Assembly (NCBI RefSeq): GCF_016862175.1
Contig: NZ_BOML01000021.1
Location: 62,001-126,000 of the forward strand
Reading direction: 5' to 3'
Origin: Paractinoplanes durhamensis
GTDB taxonomy: Bacteria > Actinomycetota > Actinomycetes > Mycobacteriales > Micromonosporaceae
DNA length: 64,000 nucleotides
The notes under the pieces are model-generated. The model worked only from the letters and a program-made list of their open reading frames with translations. It did no database searches and was not told the DNA's origin. Of this stretch, positions 43,717 through 53,342 are shown one piece after another. How positions within the stretch are numbered: position 1 is the first letter of the stretch; each line of letters starts with the position of its first letter. The translations under genes were made by a program, and so were the position numbers.

Positions 43717-46011
43717 TTAGAGTGGGCCTGTTTCCGCAGCCTTCATCGTCTCGGCACGCAGCAGATCGGCGAGCGCCGCCGCGGTCAGCGGGCGGGCGTA
43801 GTGGAAGCCCTGACCGCTGCGGTAACCGAGCAGGGTCAGCTCGGTCGCCTGGGCCGGCACCTCGATGCCCTCGGCCACGGTGTCCAGGTTCAGGGCCTGG
43901 GCGAGCCGGATGACCGCCTCGGCGACGGCCGAACCCTGCGGCTCGCCGTTGAGCTCGGAGACGAAGCAGCGGTCCAGCTTGAGGATGTCGATCGGCAGCC
44001 GGGTCAGGTAGCGCAGCGACGAGTAGCCGGTGCCGAAGTCGTCGACGGCGATCCGGATGTCGTGCCGGCGCAGCACCTCCAGGACGCCGGCCCCCTCGCT
44101 CTCGTGCACCAGGGCGCTCTCGGTCAACTCCAGCACCAGGTCGTGCGGGTCGAGGCCGGCGTCGGCGAGGGTGGCGAGCACGGCGTCGGTCAGGCCGGGG
44201 CTCTTCAACTGGTACGGCGAGAGGTTCACGCTGACGTACAGCCGCCGGCCGAACTCCTGCTGCCACTGCCGGGTCTGCCGGGTGGCCTGCTCGAGCACCC
44301 ACAGGCCGAGGCCGTCGATCGCGCCGGTCCGCTCGGCGGCGGCGATGAAGGTGTCCGGGAAGAGCGTGCCGCGCTCCGGGTGCTCCCAGCGGACCAGGGC
44401 CTCCACCCCGGTGATCTCGCCGGTGGCCAGCGTGACGATCGGCTGGAAGGCGAGCCGCAGCTGCCCGGCCGCGGCGGCGGCGAGCATCTCGGCGTCGAAC
44501 GTCTCGGCCGCGCCGGTCGCCGACTCCAGGCCCGGGTGCCACTGCTCGGGGCGGCCGGTGCCGGCCCGCTTGGCGGCGTACATGGCCATGTCGGCGCGGT
44601 GCCGCACGGTGGCGACGTCGGTCTCCGGGTCGGTCATCACCACGCCGATGCTGCAGCGGATCGGGGTGGGCAGCCCGGCGACGTCGCGCGGCTCGGCGGC
44701 CCGGTCGAGGATGCGCTGGGCCACGGCGAGGGCCTGCTCGATATCGCCGGGCCGGTCGAGCAGGACGACGAACTCGTCGCCGCCGACCCGGGCGGCCACG
44801 TCGCTGCCGCGTACGGTCGCCCGCAGCACCTCGGCGAACGCCACCAGCATGGCGTCGCCGGCCTCGTGACCGCGGGTGTCGTTGATCTTCTTGAAGCCGT
44901 CCAGGTCGATCACCAGGACCGCGGACGCGGCGCCGGTCTCGTGGTGGCGCCGGACCGCGGCCTCCAGCGCCGGGGCCACCGACAGCCGGTTGGCCAGGCC
45001 GGTCAGGTGGTCGCGGACGACCAGGCCGTGGTTCTCCCGCATCGCCACGATCTGGCGCAGCACGACCGCGCCGGTCATCACGATCACCCCGGCGGCCAGG
45101 CCGCCCCACGGGTAGAACGCGTGTTCCCGGGCGGCCGCGAACAGCAGCATCACGTAGCCGGCGAGCAGGGCGGCGTACGGCAAATAGGCGATGCCGGAGC
45201 GTCCGCGCTGCTCCGTGCCGGTGTCGTCGCTGCGTCGCGTGATCTGCATGGCGGCGGCCATCGCCATGATCAGATCGGCGCCGTTGAGGGCCACCGAGAG
45301 TGCCGTGGGCCAGGTCATCGGGCCCTGGTCGACGAGGTACGCGTAGATGATGTCGCCGGCGAGGTAGGTGAGCAGGCCGGCCAGGAACAGCGGCAGCGGG
45401 CCGCGCCAGGACGTGACGCCGTTGCGCAGCAGCAGCGCGCACACCCCGAAGATGAGGGCGAGGTCGGTGACCGGGAAGCCGATCACGACCATGGAGTCCG
45501 GGCCGATGTGGCCGTCCTGCAGGGCCGGGCCGAGCTGGAAATACCAGGAGACGACGAAACCGCCGCCGATGACGGTGGTGAGGTCGGCGATGAACCGGGT
45601 CCGCTGCCGGCCGGTCAGCGTCTTCATCGGGAAGGCCAGGATGCCGGCGAGCACCAGCGGCGCCCACACCAGCCGGCCGATCAGCGCCGCCATGATCCCG
45701 GACAGCGGCAGCTCACCGCCGTGCATGGCGGCCATCACGACCGCGTACGGCTGGGGCAGCAGCATCACGGTGAACGCGACGGCGAACCAGCGCCACGGGC
45801 GGCGTGCGGCGGGCGACCCCCGGAACGCGGCCACCCAGCACAGGGCGGTGGTGACCACCGAGGTGATCAGGTACGACCGGAAGAACTCGGCGTTGGCCAG
45901 CGCACCCTGCGGGTTGGTCACGATCCGCGCACCGACGGTGGCGGCCGCGGCCAGTCCGATGATGATCAGCAGCGCGTGCGACCGCAGCCACCTGCCCACC
46001 TCAGCCACCAC
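43717..46011 (-). CDS. Membrane GGDEF-EAL protein
   Basis: A 764-residue c-di-GMP enzyme. Eight or so membrane helices (about 1-310) precede a GGDEF domain with DLDGFKKINDTRGH and ARVGGDEF; the inhibitory site RGSD lies five residues before GGDEF and is intact. The EAL domain has GVEALVRWEHP, ELTESALVHE, DDFGTGYSSL and KLDRCFV. Both halves keep their catalytic residues, so synthesis and breakdown are possible and the net direction is not predictable. The start at GTG 46011 is set by GGAGGAGG; longer forms lack a better site. It follows the next GGDEF-EAL gene by about 75 bp in the same direction. Confidence 0.94.
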   Translation of the reverse strand: MVAEVGRWLRSHALLIIIGLAAAATVGARIVTNPQGALANAEFFRSYLITSVVTTALCWVAAFRGSPAARRPWRWFAVAFTVMLLPQPYAVVMAAMHGGELPLSGIMAALIGRLVWAPLVLAGILAFPMKTLTGRQRTRFIADLTTVIGGGFVVSWYFQLGPALQDGHIGPDSMVVIGFPVTDLALIFGVCALLLRNGVTSWRGPLPLFLAGLLTYLAGDIIYAYLVDQGPMTWPTALSVALNGADLIMAMAAAMQITRRSDDTGTEQRGRSGIAYLPYAALLAGYVMLLFAAAREHAFYPWGGLAAGVIVMTGAVVLRQIVAMRENHGLVVRDHLTGLANRLSVAPALEAAVRRHHETGAASAVLVIDLDGFKKINDTRGHEAGDAMLVAFAEVLRATVRGSDVAARVGGDEFVVLLDRPGDIEQALAVAQRILDRAAEPRDVAGLPTPIRCSIGVVMTDPETDVATVRHRADMAMYAAKRAGTGRPEQWHPGLESATGAAETFDAEMLAAAAAGQLRLAFQPIVTLATGEITGVEALVRWEHPERGTLFPDTFIAAAERTGAIDGLGLWVLEQATRQTRQWQQEFGRRLYVSVNLSPYQLKSPGLTDAVLATLADAGLDPHDLVLELTESALVHESEGAGVLEVLRRHDIRIAVDDFGTGYSSLRYLTRLPIDILKLDRCFVSELNGEPQGSAVAEAVIRLAQALNLDTVAEGIEVPAQATELTLLGYRSGQGFHYARPLTAAALADLLRAETMKAAETGPL

Positions 46012-46085
46012 GTTGCCTCCTCCGCTGCTTGGTCCTCTCACCATCGGTCACTCTCCGAACCGGCGCCCGGAATCGGGCTAATTTG

Positions 46086-48278
46086 CTAGGCCACCGCGAG
46101 TGCGACCTCGCGGAACGGGTCCTCGACCGGCCGGCCGAAGTGGTAGCCCTGCGCGAAGCGGTAGCCGAGGCGGTGCAGCTCGGCCGCCTGCTCGGCGGTC
46201 TCCACGCCCTCGGCCACGGCGGCCAGGTGCAGGCCGTCGGCGACCTGGATCAGCGCCGTCGCGATCACCGCGTGCTCGCCGGCCATCGTCACCGTGTCGA
46301 CGAACTGCTTGTCGACCTTGAGGGCGTCGACCGGCAGGGTGCGCAGCAGACCGAGCGACGAGTGCCCGGTGCCGAAGTCGTCCAGCGAGATCTTCACCCC
46401 GAGGTCGCGCAGCGCCTTGACCGTCTCGACCGCCTGGCCGCCACCGAAGACCGCGGTCTCGGTGATCTCCACGGTCAGATTCGACGAGATCATGCCGGTC
46501 GAGGCGAGAACCGAGGCGACCGTACGGGCGAAGTCCGGCTCGGCGAGCTGGCGGGCGGAGACGTTGACCGCCACGTGCAGCGGTGCCCGGCCGGCGAGGG
46601 TGTCCCGCCACCACACGGCCTGCTCGCAGGCCCGGCGCAGGATCCACTCGCCCAGCTCGACGATCAGCCCGTTCTCCTCGGCGACCGGGATGAAGTCGAC
46701 CGGGCTGACGAAGCCCCGGGTCGGGTGCTGCCAGCGGATCAGCGTCTCGACCCCGACGATGTCGCCGGCCGGCAGCGTGACGATCGGCTGGTAGACCAGC
46801 CGGAACTGCTCGCTGTCGATGGCCAGCCGGATGTCGGCGCCCAGTCGCGCCTTCTCCCCGGCCCGGTCGTCCAGGTCCTCGGTGAAGCGCAGCCAGGGGC
46901 GCCCGGCCGCCTTGGCGGCGTACATCGCCACGTCGGCGCGGCGCAGCAGCTCACCCGGGTCGGTGGCGCCGGGCGCGGACGCGATCCCGATGCACCCGCT
47001 GATCAGCAGTTCCTGGCCGCCGGCCGGGATCGGGGCGCGCAACGCGGCCACCAGGCGGGCCGCCACCGAGTCGCCGGTCTCGGCCGACGCGTCCGGGATC
47101 AGCACCGCGAATTCGTCGCCACCCATCCGGGCCACCAGGTCGGTGCCGCGCAGCGCGGCGGTGAAGCGCCCGGCCACCGCGGCCAGCAGCTGGTCGCCGA
47201 CGGCGTGACCGAAGCGGTCGTTGACCGCCTTGAACCCGGTCAGGTCGAGCAGGGCGACCTGCGGCTCGCCGTCGGCCACCGCCTCGGCCAGGCGCTGCTC
47301 GAACTGCCGGCGGTTGGCCAGCCCGGTCAGGTCGTCGCGCAGCGCGAGCTGCTCCATCTGGCCGGCCTGCCGCCGCAGCCGGACCACGAAACCGGTCATC
47401 CGGGCGGCCACCAGCAGCACCAGCACGGCGGCGGCGCAGCCGATCTCGGCCCAGCCGTCGGCGTGGCCGACCCGGGCGTCCTGCACGAAGATCATCGTGG
47501 GGATCAGCAGCATGCACGAGACAAGGATCGTGATCCGGCCGTACCGCGGCGATCCGGTGACGTCGTCCTCCCCGGGCACGTCGACGCGCGGAAGGATCGC
47601 GGCCGCGCCGAACAGCACGTTGGCCAGCATCCAGCCGATCGCGACCAGCCCTTCCGGCAGGCCCAGGCCGGGCAGGACGAACGTGACGATGTCCGACCCG
47701 ACCAGGCACAGCACCCCGCCGACCACGGCGGTCACCGCGGTCCGGCGCACGCCGGCCCCGATCAGCAGGCGGGCGACCAGGGCGATCAGCACGATGTCGA
47801 AGGTGGGGTAGGCGATGGCGAGGAGGGTCGGGTCGGTCATCGGCTCGATGACGAACAGCCACCACACCAGGCCGAGGCCGCCGGCGATCACCGCGGCGTC
47901 CAGGTAACCGGCCCGGTCCAGGCGTAACCGGCGGTGCGCCAGCCGGAGCGCGCCCGCGACCAGCAGCGGGTAGGCCAACAGGTAGAACACGTCGGCCGGC
48001 GACTGCCACGGGGAGCGGTGCAGCACCTGCCGGTAGATCTCGTAGGTCACGTCGCCGAGCAGCCGGGACGCCGCGGCGGCGGCGATCAGCGACCAGCCGA
48101 GCCGGCTCCCGCCGCCCTGCACGGCCCGCACCACCAGGGCGATCACGACCGCCAGGGCGAGCGCGTCGTAGACGTACGCCGCGGCCGGCGTGCCGATCGG
48201 CACGAACTGGTAGCCCGCGACCACGCCGAGGCCGACGGTGCACCACGCGGCGAGCACGTCCTGCCTGATCCTGGTCAT
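46086..48278 (-). CDS. Membrane GGDEF-EAL protein
   Basis: A 730-residue c-di-GMP enzyme with an N-terminal membrane part of about nine helices containing SPADVFYLLAYPLLVAGALR. The GGDEF domain keeps LLDLTGFKAVNDRFGH, the inhibitory RGTD and RMGGDEF. The EAL domain has the variant VETLIRWQHP, EITETAVF, DDFGTGHSSL, KVDKQFV and AEGVET, and looks competent. It is a close paralogue of the protein at 49164, with the same membrane architecture. The ATG lacks a clear ribosome site. It probably forms an operon with the following GGDEF-EAL gene. Confidence 0.94.
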   Translation of the reverse strand: MTRIRQDVLAAWCTVGLGVVAGYQFVPIGTPAAAYVYDALALAVVIALVVRAVQGGGSRLGWSLIAAAAASRLLGDVTYEIYRQVLHRSPWQSPADVFYLLAYPLLVAGALRLAHRRLRLDRAGYLDAAVIAGGLGLVWWLFVIEPMTDPTLLAIAYPTFDIVLIALVARLLIGAGVRRTAVTAVVGGVLCLVGSDIVTFVLPGLGLPEGLVAIGWMLANVLFGAAAILPRVDVPGEDDVTGSPRYGRITILVSCMLLIPTMIFVQDARVGHADGWAEIGCAAAVLVLLVAARMTGFVVRLRRQAGQMEQLALRDDLTGLANRRQFEQRLAEAVADGEPQVALLDLTGFKAVNDRFGHAVGDQLLAAVAGRFTAALRGTDLVARMGGDEFAVLIPDASAETGDSVAARLVAALRAPIPAGGQELLISGCIGIASAPGATDPGELLRRADVAMYAAKAAGRPWLRFTEDLDDRAGEKARLGADIRLAIDSEQFRLVYQPIVTLPAGDIVGVETLIRWQHPTRGFVSPVDFIPVAEENGLIVELGEWILRRACEQAVWWRDTLAGRAPLHVAVNVSARQLAEPDFARTVASVLASTGMISSNLTVEITETAVFGGGQAVETVKALRDLGVKISLDDFGTGHSSLGLLRTLPVDALKVDKQFVDTVTMAGEHAVIATALIQVADGLHLAAVAEGVETAEQAAELHRLGYRFAQGYHFGRPVEDPFREVALAVA

Positions 48279-48351
48279 GGCAGTACATTCGCCGGAATCG
48301 CCCCCCGGCTGAGTGCTTGTGCATTGCCGGACGGGTGCGCTTGAGTTGGGC

Positions 48352-49089
48352 GTGCGCCATTACGCCGTACACCTCGAATCGCCGAACGGCGCCGCCGGCA
48401 CGGTGGCCGCCTATGGCCACTGGGGCCGGCCCCTGCTGGTTTTCCCCACCGAGAAAGGGTCGGCGGGGGAGTGGGCCGAGCAGGGCATGGTGGCCGCGGT
48501 CGAGCACCTGATCGACGCCGGCCGGATCAAGCTGTACTGCGTCGACTCGTTCGACGCCGGCACCTGGTCGGCGGCGCACCTGTCACTGGAGGAGCGGGCC
48601 CGGTCGCATGCCGGCTACGAGTCGTGGCTCCTCGACGCGGTCGTGCCGCACATCCGCGCCGGCACCGGCGACGCCGACATCGTCACCGCGGGTTGCTCGC
48701 TCGGGGCGTTCCACGCGCTCAACCTGGCGTTCCGCCGCGCCGATCTGTTCCCGCAGGCCCTGTGCTTCTCCGGCAACTACGGCCCGGGCGTGTGGAACGG
48801 CTGGGGCGAGCGGGGCGACGCGTTCTACTTCAACAGCCCGGTCGACTACGTGGCCAACCTGCACGGCGACCACCTCGACTGGCTGCGGTCCCGGCTGTCG
48901 CTGCTGCTGGTCTGCGGGCAGGGGCAGTGGGAGGACACCACCGGCGCGCTCGACTCGACCCGGCAGATGGCGGCCCTGCTGGCGGACAAGAGCATCCCGC
49001 ACGAGCTGGACGTGTGGGGGCCGGACGTGCCGCACGACTGGCCGTCGTGGCGCGCCCAGCTGGCCCATCACCTGCCCCGCTTCTGCTAG
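48352..49089 (+). CDS. Esterase-like alpha/beta hydrolase
   Basis: A 245-residue cytoplasmic hydrolase. The nucleophile elbow is TAGCSLGAFHALNLAFRR (GxSxG with Ser), the early oxyanion region is GRPLLVFPTEKGSAGEW, and a late GPDVPHDWPSWR supplies the His. It resembles the esterase/S-formylglutathione-hydrolase-like family (putative esterase PF00756 type). GTG 48352 is taken as start because the 13 upstream codons do not look conserved; neither start has a good ribosome site. It lies between two paralogous GGDEF-EAL genes, but a functional link is not evident. Confidence 0.87.
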   Translation: MRHYAVHLESPNGAAGTVAAYGHWGRPLLVFPTEKGSAGEWAEQGMVAAVEHLIDAGRIKLYCVDSFDAGTWSAAHLSLEERARSHAGYESWLLDAVVPHIRAGTGDADIVTAGCSLGAFHALNLAFRRADLFPQALCFSGNYGPGVWNGWGERGDAFYFNSPVDYVANLHGDHLDWLRSRLSLLLVCGQGQWEDTTGALDSTRQMAALLADKSIPHELDVWGPDVPHDWPSWRAQLAHHLPRFC

Positions 49090-49163
49090 CCGGCTCCGCC
49101 GACGTGGCCTGCGTCATGCCGCCGACTTCGCTCAAGCCGGTCGCCGCCTGCCGATAGGAAGCC

Positions 49164-51347
49164 GTGCGGAAAGCGGGCTGGTGGGGCGGATGGATCGCGG
49201 TCGGGTTGCTGGCGACCGTGATCCACTACCTGCTGCCCGGCGACGGTCTCCGGTCCGATCTCGTCTACGACGCCACCGGGCTGGCGGCCGGCCTGCTGAT
49301 CCTGGTCGCGGTGCGGCTGCACCGCCCGGCCCGCCCGGCCATGTGGTATCTGTTCGCGGCCGGCCAGATCCTGTCGGTCACCGGCGACTTCACCTGGGAG
49401 TACTACGAGTACGTACGGCACGAGGAGCCGTACCCGTCGTTCGCGGACGTCTTCTACGTCGCCTCCTATCTGCCGCTGATCGCCGGGCTGTTCCTGCTGG
49501 TGCGGCGCGGGCGCGGGAACGGCGGCAGCCTGCTCGACGCGGCCATGGTGGCGACCGGGCTGGGCCTGGCCATGTGGGTGTTCGTGCTGCATCCGGTGGC
49601 GGCCGGCGAGTCGGCGTCGACCCTGGAACGCGTGATCAGCACCGCCTACCCGGCCCTGGACGCCCTGCTGCTGACGATGCTGGCCGGGCTCTTCGCCGAT
49701 CCGGCGTCGCGCACCCCGAGCACCCGCCTCCTGGGGCTGGCCGCGATGCTGCTGCTGGTCTCCGACGTGGCCTTCTCGGTGGCGTCGCTGTACTGGGGAT
49801 ACGACGGTCACCTGCTGGACGGCGGCTGGATGATGGCCTACGTCGTCTGGGCGGCGGCCGCCCTGCACCCGTCGATGTCGGCGGCGGCCGCCCCGGAACG
49901 CCCGGAGAGCGCGAACCGGGTCAGCCCGCGGCGGCTCGCCGTGCTGGGCGGCTGCTCGGTGCTGGCGCCGAGCCTGCTGTTCCTGCCCCGGATCGGCGCG
50001 GACCGGCTGGACCGGGCGGTCGTCGCCGCCGCGGCCGTGCTCCTGTTCCTGCTCGGCCTGGCCCGGATGGCCGGCTTCGTCAGCAAGATCCGCCGGCTGG
50101 CGATGCAGGACGACCTGACCGGCCTGAGCAACCGCCGGCACTTCGCCGAGACGCTGGGTGCCGCCCTGGCCGCCGGCCGGGCCGAGGTCGTCCTGCTCGG
50201 GCTGAGCAACTTCAAGGCGCTCAACGACGAGGTCGGCCAGGTGATCGGCGACCGTCTGCTGGTCCTGTTCGCCGGCCGGCTGCGCGCGGCCGTGGGGGAG
50301 GGAGCCCTGGTCGCCCGGGTCAGCGGGGACGAGTTCGCGGTGCTGCTGACGGAGTCCGGCGACATGGACCGGATCGTGGCCACCGTCCACGACCCGATCC
50401 GGGTGGGTGACCACGAGATCCTGCTCGTCGCCGGGGCCGGGGTCGGCGACGGCACCGGCACCTCCGACCCGGCCGAGGTGCTGCGCCGGGCCGGGGTGGC
50501 GATGTATGCGGCGAAGCGGACCGGCGAGCCGTACCGGAGCTGGAGCCCGGCCATGGACGAGCGGGCCGGCCAGAACGCCCGGCTGGGCGCGCAGATGCGG
50601 GCCGGGCTGGACGACGGCCAGTTCCGGGTGGTCTACCAGCCGATCGTGGCGGTGCCGGAGCGCCGGGTGGTGGCGGTGGAGGCGCTGGTGCGGTGGGACC
50701 ACCCGGACCGGGGCCCGATCAGCCCCGCCCATTTCATCCCGGTCGCCGAGCAGAACGGGCTCATCGTCGAGCTGGGCGAATGGATCCTGGTCACCGCCTG
50801 CCGGCAACTGGCCCGGTGGCGGGCCGAGCTGGGCGATCGTGCGCCGGACAAGGTGAGCGTCAACGCGTCGGCCCGGCAGCTCGCCCGGCCCGGCTTCGCC
50901 GCGACGGTCACCCGGGTGCTGGCCGACGCCGGCCTGCCGGCCCGGTGCCTGACCATCGAGGTGACCGAGACCGCGGTCTTCGAGGGCGGTCAGGCCATCA
51001 CCACGCTGCACGAGCTGCGGGCGCTGGGGGTGCGGATCGCGCTCGACGACTTCGGCACCGGGCACTCGTCGCTCCGCCTGCTGCAGACCGTGCCGGTGGA
51101 CATCCTCAAGGTCGACAAGTTGTTCGTCGACCACATCACCGAGGCCGGCCGGCCGACCGTGATCGCCCGGTCGCTGATCCAGATCAGCGACGGGCTGGGC
51201 CTGACCGCGGTGGCCGAGGGCGTGGAGACCGCCGCACAGGCCGAGGCGCTGTACCGCCTGGGCTACCGGCTGCTGCAGGGCTACCATTTTGGCCGCCCGG
51301 TCGCTGAACCCGACTTCGACCTGACCGGCGTGCGGGCCGCCGCCTGA
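49164..51347 (+). CDS. Membrane GGDEF-EAL protein with degenerate GGDEF half
   Basis: A 727-residue protein with about nine membrane helices and the family motif PSFADVFYVASYLPLIAGLF. The GGDEF domain is defective: the metal-ligand Asp is lost (LGLSNFKALND), the signature is SGDEF, and the RxxD site reads GEGA. The EAL domain is complete: VEALVRWDHP, EVTETAVF, DDFGTGHSSL, KVDKLFV, AEGVET. It should therefore act as a c-di-GMP phosphodiesterase with a regulatory, perhaps GTP-binding, GGDEF domain. The start is GTG with GGAA just upstream. Clear paralogue of the gene at 46086. Confidence 0.93.
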   Translation: MRKAGWWGGWIAVGLLATVIHYLLPGDGLRSDLVYDATGLAAGLLILVAVRLHRPARPAMWYLFAAGQILSVTGDFTWEYYEYVRHEEPYPSFADVFYVASYLPLIAGLFLLVRRGRGNGGSLLDAAMVATGLGLAMWVFVLHPVAAGESASTLERVISTAYPALDALLLTMLAGLFADPASRTPSTRLLGLAAMLLLVSDVAFSVASLYWGYDGHLLDGGWMMAYVVWAAAALHPSMSAAAAPERPESANRVSPRRLAVLGGCSVLAPSLLFLPRIGADRLDRAVVAAAAVLLFLLGLARMAGFVSKIRRLAMQDDLTGLSNRRHFAETLGAALAAGRAEVVLLGLSNFKALNDEVGQVIGDRLLVLFAGRLRAAVGEGALVARVSGDEFAVLLTESGDMDRIVATVHDPIRVGDHEILLVAGAGVGDGTGTSDPAEVLRRAGVAMYAAKRTGEPYRSWSPAMDERAGQNARLGAQMRAGLDDGQFRVVYQPIVAVPERRVVAVEALVRWDHPDRGPISPAHFIPVAEQNGLIVELGEWILVTACRQLARWRAELGDRAPDKVSVNASARQLARPGFAATVTRVLADAGLPARCLTIEVTETAVFEGGQAITTLHELRALGVRIALDDFGTGHSSLRLLQTVPVDILKVDKLFVDHITEAGRPTVIARSLIQISDGLGLTAVAEGVETAAQAEALYRLGYRLLQGYHFGRPVAEPDFDLTGVRAAA

Positions 51348-51372
51348 AAGGCCCGGCAGCAGGGAGTACGCC

Positions 51373-52371
51373 ATGACCGCGCGCAAGGTTCTCTTCATCG
51401 GTGGCACCGGGAACATCAGCTCGGCCTGTGCCCGGCTGGCCGTCGACTCCGGCATCGACCTCGCCGTCCTCACCCGCGGCAGCACCACCGACCGGCCGCT
51501 GCCGGCCGGGGTCACCACGCTGATCGGGGACATCCGCGACCCGGCCTCGGTGGCGGGCGCGCTCGGCGACCGGACGTTCGACGCGGTGGTCGACTGGGTC
51601 GCGTTCACCACCGGGCACGTCCAGGCCGACATCGACCTGTTCCGCGGCCGCACCGGGCAGTACGTGTTCATCAGCTCGGCATCGGCCTACCAGAAGCCGC
51701 CGGGCCGGGTGCCGATCCTGGAGTCGACGCCCCTGCACAACCCGTTCTGGCAGTACTCCCGGGACAAGATCGCCTGCGAGGAAGTGCTGATCCGGGCCTA
51801 CCGCGAGGAGGGCTTCCCGGTCACCGTCGTGCGGCCGTCGCACACCTACGACCGGACCAGCATCCCGCTCGACGGCGGCTGGACCGTCATCGACCGGATG
51901 CGCCGCGGTCAGGAGATCGTCGTGCACGGCGACGGCACCTCGCTGTGGACGCTCACCCACCACACCGACTTCGCGAAGGCGTTCGTGCCGCTGCTCGGCC
52001 ACACCCGCACGATCGGCGAGAGCTACCACATCACCTCCGACGACGTGCTCACCTGGAACCAGATCGCCGAGACCCTGGCCGCCGCGGCCGGCACCACGGC
52101 CCGCATCGTGCACGTCCCGTCGGACGCGATCGCCGCCGCCGACCCGGCGTGGGGTGCCGGCCTGCTCGGCGACAAGGCCCACTCGGTGGTCTTCGACAAC
52201 GCCAAGATCAAGCAGGTGGTGCCCGGCTACGTCGCCACCGTGCCGTTCGAGCAGGGCGCCCGGGAGATCATCGACTGGTACGACGCCGACCCGTCCCGGC
52301 AGCACGTCGACCCCGCGACCGACCAGCTGATCGACAAGCTGGTGGCCGCTCACCGGGTGGACATCCGCTGA
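51373..52371 (+). CDS. NAD-dependent epimerase/dehydratase family protein
   Basis: A 332-residue extended SDR. The NAD motif is KVLFIGGTGNISSACARLA, the catalytic Ser region is YVFISSASAYQKPPG, and Tyr-x-x-x-Lys is in QYSRDKIACEE. PVTVVRPSHTYDR is the substrate-side strand. The group includes nucleotide-sugar epimerases and isoflavone-reductase-like enzymes; the substrate is not readable. AGGGAG precedes the ATG. It follows the GGDEF-EAL gene by 25 bp and is convergent with the LysR gene. Confidence 0.93.
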   Translation: MTARKVLFIGGTGNISSACARLAVDSGIDLAVLTRGSTTDRPLPAGVTTLIGDIRDPASVAGALGDRTFDAVVDWVAFTTGHVQADIDLFRGRTGQYVFISSASAYQKPPGRVPILESTPLHNPFWQYSRDKIACEEVLIRAYREEGFPVTVVRPSHTYDRTSIPLDGGWTVIDRMRRGQEIVVHGDGTSLWTLTHHTDFAKAFVPLLGHTRTIGESYHITSDDVLTWNQIAETLAAAAGTTARIVHVPSDAIAAADPAWGAGLLGDKAHSVVFDNAKIKQVVPGYVATVPFEQGAREIIDWYDADPSRQHVDPATDQLIDKLVAAHRVDIR

Positions 52372-52384
52372 GGTCCATCCACGC

Positions 52385-53260
52385 CTAGTCGTAGGGGCCG
52401 GCCTCCTCGACCCACCGCCGGAAGCGTTCCGCCGGTGGGGCCGGCTTGCGGTCGGTGCGCCAGGTCAGGCCGACCACCCGCTCGGCGCCCGGGGCCCACA
52501 GCGGGATGCCGATCGTGCCGGTCGCGCCGGCGAACTGCTCCGGCACCACGGCCACGCCCAGGCCCGCGCCGACCAGGCCCTCGACCGTGCCCAGGTCGCC
52601 GATCTCGAACGCCACCCGCAACGTCGCGCCGGCCGCCGCGAACAGCTCCTCCACCTGGGCGCGGAACCCGAAGCCGGGCGGCACGGTGACGAAATCCTCG
52701 CCGGCCACGTCGGCCGGGCGGGCCGAACGCCGCCCGGCCAGGCGGTGTCCGGGCGGGACGATCAGGGCCAGGCGCTGCCGCTGCATCACCTGCCAGCCGT
52801 ACGGCCCGTCCGGGCGCGGTGAGGTCAGGGCCAGCTCGGCCGCGCCGGTGGTCAGGTCGCGCAGGATCTCGTGGCTCGGCTCCTGGCGCAGCTCGATCCG
52901 TAGGTGCGGCGCCCGCTGCCGGACGTCGTGCAGCATCCGCGGCACCAGCGACGTCGACATCGAGTCGAGGAAGGCGAGCCGGACCGTGCCCGAGTCGGGG
53001 TCGAGCGCGCTGGCCAGGTCGCGGCGCAGCCGGTCGTACCGCTCGACGATGTCCCGGGAGGCGGCCAGGGCGAGCTCGCCGAGCGGGTTCGGGTGCACCC
53101 CCTTGGCGTCCCGTTCGAAGAGCCGGGCGCCCAGTTCGGCCTCGATCCGCACCAGCAGCCGGGACAGGGTCGGCTGGCTGGTCTGCAGCGCGGCGGCGGC
53201 CTCGGTGACGTGTTGGTGCTCACCCAGAACCAGCAAACTGCGGAGCTCCTCGATCTGCAC
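52385..53260 (-). CDS. LysR family transcriptional regulator
   Basis: A 291-residue LysR protein. The N-terminal helix-turn-helix reads VTEAAAALQTSQPTLSRLLV, then RIEAELGARLFERDAKGV. The effector domain contains VRLAFLDSMSTSLVPRML and ends with a VGLTWRTDRKP strand. GTG 53260 is taken as start because TATGAT (minus strand, 53273-53268) lies 7 nt upstream, giving a leaderless message that opens VQIEELRSLL; ATG 53272 is the alternative. It is divergent from an MFS exporter gene, the usual arrangement for a LysR regulator and its target. Confidence 0.93.
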   Translation of the reverse strand: MQIEELRSLLVLGEHQHVTEAAAALQTSQPTLSRLLVRIEAELGARLFERDAKGVHPNPLGELALAASRDIVERYDRLRRDLASALDPDSGTVRLAFLDSMSTSLVPRMLHDVRQRAPHLRIELRQEPSHEILRDLTTGAAELALTSPRPDGPYGWQVMQRQRLALIVPPGHRLAGRRSARPADVAGEDFVTVPPGFGFRAQVEELFAAAGATLRVAFEIGDLGTVEGLVGAGLGVAVVPEQFAGATGTIGIPLWAPGAERVVGLTWRTDRKPAPPAERFRRWVEEAGPYD

Positions 53261-53342
53261 GGCAGGCATCATACGACGTACGCATGCAACTGACGCTTTT
53301 CATGTATTAGACGCATGGAAGCTGGTGGCGGAGGTTGGCCGG

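Noticed and set aside
52446-53342. N-terminal extension of about 300 codons for the MFS transporter.
   Set aside because: It reads antisense through the LysR gene; the transporter's first helix begins just after GTG 53343, which has a GGAGG ribosome site.
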